Shown: positions 58,587 through 64,000 of the stretch, one piece after another
Position numbering within the stretch: the stretch's first letter is position 1
How the letters are laid out: each line of letters starts with the position of its first letter
Position numbers and translations under genes: made by a program
From: Salinispirillum marinum
Lineage (GTDB): Bacteria > Pseudomonadota > Gammaproteobacteria > Pseudomonadales > Natronospirillaceae
Direction: 5' to 3' (one strand)
Assembly: GCF_042651565.1 (NCBI RefSeq)
Contig: NZ_JBHSDF010000003.1
DNA length: 64,000 bases
Notes under the pieces: generated by a model
Database searches by the model: none
The model's input: the letters and a program-made list of their open reading frames with translations, nothing else
What the model was told of the DNA's origin: nothing

Positions 58587-60935
58587 TCAGTCTTGCAAAC
58601 CAAGGCTAACAATAGGGTTTTGGCTATCCAGTGTGATGTTGCGCGTACGCTGACTCAGTATTAAAGCCGGCCCACTGACCCATTCATAACGCGCTTCTTC
58701 CGGCGTCACAGAAACCTTCACTAACGACCCTTGGTAATTAACATGGAATTGATAGTCGTCCATGCCCTCTGGTAAGGTCGGCGCGAAATGCAACCGGCCA
58801 TGGTTTACGCGCATGCCCGCAAACCCCTGCACCACGCACATCCACGCGCCACCCATACACGCGGTATGAACACCGTGCTGGGTATTACCATGGTTGTTAT
58901 CCAAGTCCATCCGCGTCACATTCGAAAAATAGTGCAACGCTTTGTCCTGATAACCAACTTCCGCCGCAATGATGCTGTGAATACAGGCTGACAGGGTGGA
59001 ATCATGTGTGGTGATGGCTTCGTAGTAGTCGAAGTTGTTCTTTTTCTGTTCCAAGGTAAATTGATCGCTCAGCAACAGCATGGCCAATACCGTATCGGCT
59101 TGCTTACACACTTGATGGCGGTAGATCACCAACGGATGGTAGTGCAACAACAGCGGGTGTTTGTCGGCGGGCGTGCTTGCCAAATCCCACTTCTTTTTAT
59201 TGAAAAAACTGTCGTCTTGCATGTGCAAGCCGGTCGCGTCATCGACGGGCAAATACATATTTTCGGCCGCGGCTTCCCATTCTGCCGGTTCCGTTTTAAC
59301 CAAGCCTATACGGCTCTGCAAGCTGGCCCACTCGGAGGGAAACCTGTCTTGCATCCATAACGCACATTCATAGGCATAGCGCAGGTGGGTGCGCGCCATC
59401 GCATTGGTGAAAAAATTGTTGTTCACACAGGCGGTGTATTCATCCGGGCCGGTAACTTCATTGATGCAGAACTGGCCGCCCCGACGCGGATTAAAGAACC
59501 CGATCGACATCCACATGCGAGCGCTTTCGAGCACGACCTCAACCCCGGCATCACGCATAAAGTCATCGTCTTGCGTGGCTTGGTGATACTGTTTCACCGC
59601 ATAAGCGACATCGGCATTGATGTGATATTGCGCGGTTCCCGCCGGGTAATAGGCGGAACATTCTTCTCCCCCGATGGTACGCCACGGAAACAAGCAACCC
59701 TTGTCAATCGCCAGATCGCGCGCGCGACGACGCGCGGCATCCAACAAATTGTAGCGATACTGCAACAGGTTTTTCGCCAATTGTGGTTGGGTAAACAGGA
59801 AGAAAGGCAGAATATAAATTTCTGTATCCCAGAAATAATGGCCGTCATAGCCGTGCCCGGTGAGGCCCTTGGCTGCAATATTATTGAAGCCATCACGACC
59901 CAACGACTGATACAGGTGGAATAGGTTAAAACGCATGCCCTGCTGCAAGGGTGCATTGCCACCAATACGAACGTCGGAGGTGGCCCAAAAGGCATCAAGC
60001 TCGGCACGTTGCGCCTCCTTTAATGCGTCAAAAGGAATAACTGCACAGCGCTCCAGTTCCGGCAATACGGCACTGGCCGGTACGGCTAATGCATGTTCGC
60101 GCCCGGCCGCGTAGACCACCCGCTTATCCAACGACACGCTGTCACCTTGCTGAACGGCGATGTTATAGCGCGCGCCGACTTGGTGTTCAGTCACTATCGC
60201 GTGTTCATCAACATCGCCTACTGCCACGAGGTCGTGATGCACTGCACTGGCAATATAAAAGCCTGTGCTGCGCAAGCGATACACCAAATGGGCCTCGGCC
60301 ACCGAACTGGCGCTGGCAATGGGTTCAATATCTGCCTCGCTCATTCCTGCACCGACCCGAGGATCGTCGGTTTTCTGTAACTTAGGCGGCAAACTGTTCA
60401 GAACGGATACCAAGCTTAGCGTGCCGGAAAAGTCCACGGCAGTGACGGTGTAGCGTAACGCCACCAGACGACGCTCGGTCAGTGACACCAACCGCTCGGT
60501 ACTGATATCCAAGGTCTTGCCCGCTGCCGAACGCCAACGCATGCGCCGGGTTAATAGTCCGGCTTGCCAGGAGAGCGAGCGCTCACTTTCTAATAATTCA
60601 CCCACCGTAAAATCGACCGGCACATCGTCAATCAACACCTGAAGCTGCGCCGGATTGGGTGCCGAAGCAATGCGTTCGTTGTTCCGGGCAAAACCGTATG
60701 CACTCTCACCGTACGCAATGGGCTCGGATGAATAAATACCGTTCAGGTAGCACCCCACCTCGTGGTCATGCCCCGCTAAGCCCTCTTCCAACCCGCCACG
60801 CACCCCAATGAAGCCGTTAGCCTGCGCGAACAAACTGGCGTTCAACGCATAGTCTTTCGGCTGAATTCCGGTTTCAGTAATTTGCCAAGGATGGTTACCG
60901 AGTCGATTTGAATCCAGAGAAGCGTGTCGAGCCAT
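58587..60935 (-). CDS. GH65 family disaccharide phosphorylase (maltose phosphorylase-like)
   Basis: ATG 60935 (MARHASLDSN) is the likely start, giving 782 residues. GH65 enzymes cleave alpha-glucosides with phosphate, inverting to beta-glucose-1-phosphate, the substrate of PgmB. Catalytic Glu499 lies in NEVTGPDEYT; the phosphate/sugar region GHGYDGHYFWDTEIYILP precedes it. Maltose is the most common substrate in this context; kojibiose or trehalose cannot be excluded by eye. Gene order GH65-pgmB with a divergent LacI regulator is typical of alpha-glucan utilisation loci, though no transporter is present. Confidence 0.92.
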   Translation of the reverse strand: MARHASLDSNRLGNHPWQITETGIQPKDYALNASLFAQANGFIGVRGGLEEGLAGHDHEVGCYLNGIYSSEPIAYGESAYGFARNNERIASAPNPAQLQVLIDDVPVDFTVGELLESERSLSWQAGLLTRRMRWRSAAGKTLDISTERLVSLTERRLVALRYTVTAVDFSGTLSLVSVLNSLPPKLQKTDDPRVGAGMSEADIEPIASASSVAEAHLVYRLRSTGFYIASAVHHDLVAVGDVDEHAIVTEHQVGARYNIAVQQGDSVSLDKRVVYAAGREHALAVPASAVLPELERCAVIPFDALKEAQRAELDAFWATSDVRIGGNAPLQQGMRFNLFHLYQSLGRDGFNNIAAKGLTGHGYDGHYFWDTEIYILPFFLFTQPQLAKNLLQYRYNLLDAARRRARDLAIDKGCLFPWRTIGGEECSAYYPAGTAQYHINADVAYAVKQYHQATQDDDFMRDAGVEVVLESARMWMSIGFFNPRRGGQFCINEVTGPDEYTACVNNNFFTNAMARTHLRYAYECALWMQDRFPSEWASLQSRIGLVKTEPAEWEAAAENMYLPVDDATGLHMQDDSFFNKKKWDLASTPADKHPLLLHYHPLVIYRHQVCKQADTVLAMLLLSDQFTLEQKKNNFDYYEAITTHDSTLSACIHSIIAAEVGYQDKALHYFSNVTRMDLDNNHGNTQHGVHTACMGGAWMCVVQGFAGMRVNHGRLHFAPTLPEGMDDYQFHVNYQGSLVKVSVTPEEARYEWVSGPALILSQRTRNITLDSQNPIVSLGLQD

Positions 60936-61012
60936 AACAACTGAGCCTTTTTCGGTGGAATAATAAGCATAGACCTTTTTCAAAGGTTATGTGGCGCCAA
61001 GTTTAGTCATTA

Positions 61013-61026
61013 TGCAATCGATTGCA
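61013..61026. promoter_or_regulatory. LacI-type operator
   Basis: TGCAATCGATTGCA is a perfect 14 bp palindrome centred on CG, the form recognised by LacI/GalR regulators. It lies midway between the divergent GH65 and lacI-type genes and overlaps the -35 of the regulator's promoter, so it can control both. Confidence 0.8.
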
Positions 61027-61049
61027 ATCAGCTTTTTTTTGGTGATAAT
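61022..61049 (+). promoter_or_regulatory. Promoter of the LacI-type regulator gene
   Basis: TTGCAA (61022-61027), a 16 bp spacer with a T run, and GATAAT (61044-61049). The operator palindrome covers the -35, which implies autorepression. Confidence 0.5.
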
Positions 61050-61079
61050 GCAGTCATCTTATTGCGGGTAGCGTCGATC

Positions 61080-62123
61080 ATGTTGCTTCCAAAACCACCC
61101 CCAGCATCATTAGCGGACGTTGCGCGTGCAGCGGGAGTCTCGGCATCCACGGCGTCGCGCGCGCTGAACAACAACCCCGCCATCAACAGCAAAACTCGGC
61201 AACGGGTACAGGAAGCAGCCCAAGCCTTAAACTACCAACGCAATCAGGGCGCGCGTAACCTGCGTCTGCAGCGCAGCCAGATCATTTCGGTGGTGATCAA
61301 TCATCATGGTCAACCGGGCCAGAGCCTCTCCGATCCCTTCATGATGACGCTTACGTCGGCCATTGCCGACGCGCTCAATGAGCACGGTTATGGCCTCTTG
61401 TTCGCCAGCTCAACCCTCACCGCAGCGCAGTGGTATGACGAATTGGTGCGCAATGGTCGGTCGGACGGCATCATTGTGATTGGCCGTGGCATTGATGAAA
61501 GCCACTTTGAACGGCTGCAACCCGAAGAATGTCCGTTCGTGGTGTGGGGGCAAGCGGACGCCAACACGCCCTATCCCTGTATCGGCAGTGATAATTACAG
61601 TGGCGGACAGCAAGCGGCACGACAGCTGATGTTGTCCGGCTGCACAGAACCGTGGTTTTTAGGCGATATCCGGCATGCTGAAATCCGCCAACGTTACGAA
61701 GGCTTCTGTGCCGAGCTAGCGCGCGCGCATTTGCCCATTCATCCGCCCATTGCGGTGGCGGGCTTCACGCCGGAACAAGGGCATCAAGCAATCTTAAACG
61801 CACTGCGGCAGGCACCGCGTCGTTGCGATGGTCTGTTCGCCTGCAGTGACCACCTGGCCATCGGTGCCGCGCTGGCGCTGTTTCAAGAGCACTTAAAGAT
61901 TCCCAAAGATGTTGCCCTCGTCGGCTTCGATGACATTGAACTTGCGGCCAGCAGCTACCCGCCGTTGACCACCGTTCATCAAGACCTCAAAAAAGGTGGG
62001 CGCGCCTTGGTCGACACCATGCTCAAACGTTTGGCAGGCCAGCCTACGCTCTCCCAAAGCATTCCCACCCGCGTGGTGAAACGGCGCACCACACGGCATC
62101 TAAAAAACGAACGGATGGACTAA
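61080..62123 (+). CDS. LacI family transcriptional regulator
   Basis: ATG 61080 gives 347 residues: an N-terminal helix-turn-helix (SLADVARAAGVSASTASRAL) with hinge helix, then a periplasmic-binding-protein-like sensor domain (IGSDNYSGGQQAARQL, FACSDHLAIGAAL, VGFDDIELA). It is divergent from the GH65-pgmB operon, with the palindrome between them. Likely a repressor of maltose/glucan use responding to a sugar or sugar phosphate. Its stop overlaps the convergent EamA gene by 4 bp. Confidence 0.93.
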   Translation: MLLPKPPPASLADVARAAGVSASTASRALNNNPAINSKTRQRVQEAAQALNYQRNQGARNLRLQRSQIISVVINHHGQPGQSLSDPFMMTLTSAIADALNEHGYGLLFASSTLTAAQWYDELVRNGRSDGIIVIGRGIDESHFERLQPEECPFVVWGQADANTPYPCIGSDNYSGGQQAARQLMLSGCTEPWFLGDIRHAEIRQRYEGFCAELARAHLPIHPPIAVAGFTPEQGHQAILNALRQAPRRCDGLFACSDHLAIGAALALFQEHLKIPKDVALVGFDDIELAASSYPPLTTVHQDLKKGGRALVDTMLKRLAGQPTLSQSIPTRVVKRRTTRHLKNERMD

Positions 62124-62983
62124 GACGTTCGCTGGTGTTCGCGTACCGACTCATACACGGCGGCTAAAACAATGATAATGCCGCCAATGACCGTACCCAG
62201 CGTCGGAATGGCCGCAAGGACCAAAGCCCCATAAACCGTGCCATACACCGGCTGAATACAGGCCACCAAGCTGACCGTTTTAGCCTTTAGATAGCGCAAG
62301 GTATGGGCAAAAAGCGTGTGCGTTAAGGCCGTAAAGCCCAAGCCGAGCAGGATCAACAGTAGACCATCCGTGGTTGAAGGCTGTGCAGCGGTTACCCACA
62401 GCCAGGGGGTCATTAGCACGGCAATCAACAAGACCTGGTAACCCATGGTCCGCGCCGCAGACACACCGGAAAACCAATGCCCTTGCAGGACGTTGCGCAA
62501 GGCAAATAAGAATGCGGAGAGTACACCCCACACAACACCCTGCGTCGTGGTGTTCGACAAGGTAAATTCTGGCACCAGAAAATAGATGCCCAGCAACACC
62601 AAACAGGCGCTGGCCACATCCAACCAATCCACCCGTGTTCCTTTGATCCACGGCTCTAGGAACACAGTAATCACCGGATAGGTATAGAGCGAGATCATGC
62701 CAACGGCAATACCGGCCACCTGCATGGCATGGAAATAGGTGATCCAATGCGCGCCTAACAACAGGCCCAACAGCGCCAGCTTGGCATAATCCTTTGTCTG
62801 CGCCATGGCGATCGACCGTTCACGCCAAAACACCCAGCCGAATAATGCAAATACCGCCACCCAGGTACGGTACGCGGTGATATCCCACGCGGGCAACTGA
62901 ATCCACTGCGAAAACAAACCGGTGGCTCCCATGAGCAAAACCGTACCGTGCAAAACCCATAATGCTGACCGCTGCTGTGACAT
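62120..62983 (-). CDS. EamA/DMT family transporter
   Basis: The start at 62983 (MSQQRSALW) leads straight to the first helix and gives 287 residues. Ten hydrophobic helices in two EamA repeats are seen, with ITAYRTWVAVFALFGWVFWRER and, in the second repeat, FTALTHTLFAHTLRYLKAKT. The segment GAHWITYFHAMQVAGIAVGM is typical of one DMT subgroup. Substrate unknown. It resembles, but is not close to, the EamA gene at 29.7 kb. Confidence 0.88.
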   Translation of the reverse strand: MSQQRSALWVLHGTVLLMGATGLFSQWIQLPAWDITAYRTWVAVFALFGWVFWRERSIAMAQTKDYAKLALLGLLLGAHWITYFHAMQVAGIAVGMISLYTYPVITVFLEPWIKGTRVDWLDVASACLVLLGIYFLVPEFTLSNTTTQGVVWGVLSAFLFALRNVLQGHWFSGVSAARTMGYQVLLIAVLMTPWLWVTAAQPSTTDGLLLILLGLGFTALTHTLFAHTLRYLKAKTVSLVACIQPVYGTVYGALVLAAIPTLGTVIGGIIIVLAAVYESVREHQRTS

Positions 62984-63184
62984 TGACACTCGCTCTAGAA
63001 AAAGATCCACAAAAAACGCCAAAAAACCGACTCTTTGTAACAAAAAATAAAGCATAAAAAAGTGACCCAAATCAGGACACCACTCCGTAAATTAGGACAT
63101 CCTGACCAACGTCAGCTTACGGAACGTCACCACTCGCATTTGGGCAACTCATGGCCCCTGCTTTCATGAGTAAGGAACACAACG

Positions 63185-64000
63185 ATGACCATTGCTAAAA
63201 AGTTTGCCCTTTCTATTGCCGCTTTAATAGGCGGACTCACACTCCTGGCGATTGTAGGTTTTACCCTGCTGACCGCTAATGTACGCTCGGAAGCAGCGAA
63301 TCAGGAAGCCACTGATGTGCGCAACGAACTCTACCGCCTCGCCGTACTGGCTGATGCGTTGATCGACGAACAGGTCAACAGTGCCATGAGCCTGCTGATG
63401 CGTGATGGTCGGGCCCTTGGCACACCAAGCCAAGGCACCACGGTAAACGTTAACGGGCGCACTGTACCCGACTTACTGCTGGGTACCAATGCACAAGCCA
63501 ATAATTTCGCTTTGGTTGATGGCCTAACCGACATCATGGGCGGCACGGCGACCCTGTTCAGCCGATCAGGCGATGACTTCGTCCGGGTATCCACCAACGT
63601 CATCAACAATGGTCAGCGCGCGATCGGTACCGTTTTGGCACCCAACGGGGCTGCGATGCAAGCTATTCGTCGTGGCGAGGCGTACTACGGCTTGGTCGAC
63701 ATTTTAGGCGAGCCGTATTTGACCGGCTATGAGCCCATCCGCAACGCACAAAACCAAGTGATTGGTATTTGGTACGTGGGTTACATTGCTGACGTCTCAG
63801 CTCTGGAAGAAATTGTCGATAGCAAACGCATTTTAGACACCGGCTTCGCCGCATTGCGCGACAACGCGGGTAATATCCGCAAGCATTCAGCGCATGTGGA
63901 TATGCCGCTGGTTGAAGCGGTCCTGAACGGCAACCTGCCGGGCTGGCGCGTCGAAACCACATCGATCAATCGGTGGGGCTACGACATCATCAGTGCGTTC
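63185..64000 (+). CDS. Methyl-accepting chemotaxis protein, N-terminal part (cut by window edge)
   Basis: AAGGA (63172-63176) precedes ATG 63185; 272 codons are visible and the frame is open to the edge. There is an N-terminal transmembrane helix (KKFALSIAALIGGLTLLAIV) and a periplasmic sensor with ANNFALVDGLTDIMGGTATLF and VLAPNGAAMQAIRRGEAYYG. IGIWYVGYIADVSALEE follows. These are the hallmarks of a Cache_3-Cache_2 fused domain. The HAMP and signalling domains would follow beyond the window, so the chemoreceptor call rests on the sensor type; a histidine kinase or diguanylate cyclase is possible. A direct repeat lies upstream. Confidence 0.8.
   Translation, partial: MTIAKKFALSIAALIGGLTLLAIVGFTLLTANVRSEAANQEATDVRNELYRLAVLADALIDEQVNSAMSLLMRDGRALGTPSQGTTVNVNGRTVPDLLLGTNAQANNFALVDGLTDIMGGTATLFSRSGDDFVRVSTNVINNGQRAIGTVLAPNGAAMQAIRRGEAYYGLVDILGEPYLTGYEPIRNAQNQVIGIWYVGYIADVSALEEIVDSKRILDTGFAALRDNAGNIRKHSAHVDMPLVEAVLNGNLPGWRVETTSINRWGYDIISAF

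Noticed and set aside
1..64000. CRISPR arrays, prophage, insertion sequences or tRNA genes
   Set aside because: No regularly spaced repeats, transposase or integrase genes, or cloverleaf sequences were seen.

Overview
The window looks like the chromosome of a free-living, probably marine gammaproteobacterium of the Pseudomonas/Oceanospirillales type. The main clues are the lptC-lptA-lptB-rpoN-hpf-ptsN-rapZ-npr block, ibaG-murA-hisG-hisD, a split class II ribonucleotide reductase (NrdJa/NrdJb), the zapE/zapG pair and a DUF2868/DUF3482 pair. GC is moderate by eye. A family-level placement (for example near Saccharospirillaceae) would be a guess. No prophage, transposon, CRISPR array or tRNA was seen.

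Layout. 1-0.5 kb: 5' end of a 16S rRNA gene on the minus strand with its leader (boxB/boxA) and a strong P1 promoter. 0.5-4.9 kb: zapE divergent from zapG, then cysD-cysN (sulfate activation). 5-12.3 kb: a periplasmic PQQ sugar dehydrogenase, trhP (tRNA hydroxylation), a three-gene operon of unknown role (DUF2868 membrane protein, DUF3482 GTPase, anchored alpha/beta hydrolase), a tiny lipoprotein, and riboflavin synthase with a DUF2185 gene. 12.7-19.2 kb: a small coiled-coil protein, an M61 peptidase, a DUF1499 protein and a fused 5-oxoprolinase. 19.2-30.7 kb: lysoplasmalogenase-like protein, nrdJa-nrdJb, a cold shock protein, ybaK, an MscS channel, a Nif3 protein, an AraC regulator, and MATE and EamA transporters. 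30.8-35.3 kb: copZ and copA, divergent and each with a CueR-type promoter, then malZ. 35.4-47 kb: hisD-hisG-murA-ibaG facing the envelope/nitrogen-PTS cluster yrbG-kdsD-lptCAB-rpoN-hpf-ptsN-rapZ-npr-darP. 47-53.7 kb: an ECF sigma/ChrR pair, elaA, galM, dapE, a three-gene set ending in a SanA-like protein, a GST and a DUF1244 protein. 53.7-64 kb: a CHASE2 adenylate cyclase, an orphan lipoprotein, mgsA, a GH65 phosphorylase-pgmB operon with a divergent LacI regulator and palindromic operator, an EamA transporter and the start of a chemotaxis receptor.

How the genes fit together. KdsD and LptCAB serve lipopolysaccharide synthesis and export. RpoN, PtsN, Npr and RapZ form the nitrogen-PTS control module. 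MalZ, the GH65 phosphorylase, beta-phosphoglucomutase and GalM form a dispersed alpha-glucan/maltose capacity, and MgsA is a possible overflow outlet. CopZ/CopA form a copper-export unit.

The observations I rate highest are: a CysN carrying a shortened, P-loop-less relic of an APS kinase domain; loss or relocation of both mlaFEDCB and kdsC from an otherwise conserved envelope locus; the DUF2868-GTPase-hydrolase operon, whose GTPase lacks a normal G4 motif; and an ECF/ChrR pair whose likely promoter begins inside the stop codon of darP. I saw no clear, wholly new multi-gene system. The DUF2868/DUF3482/hydrolase operon and the 51.4-52.7 kb trio are the best candidates for undescribed function.
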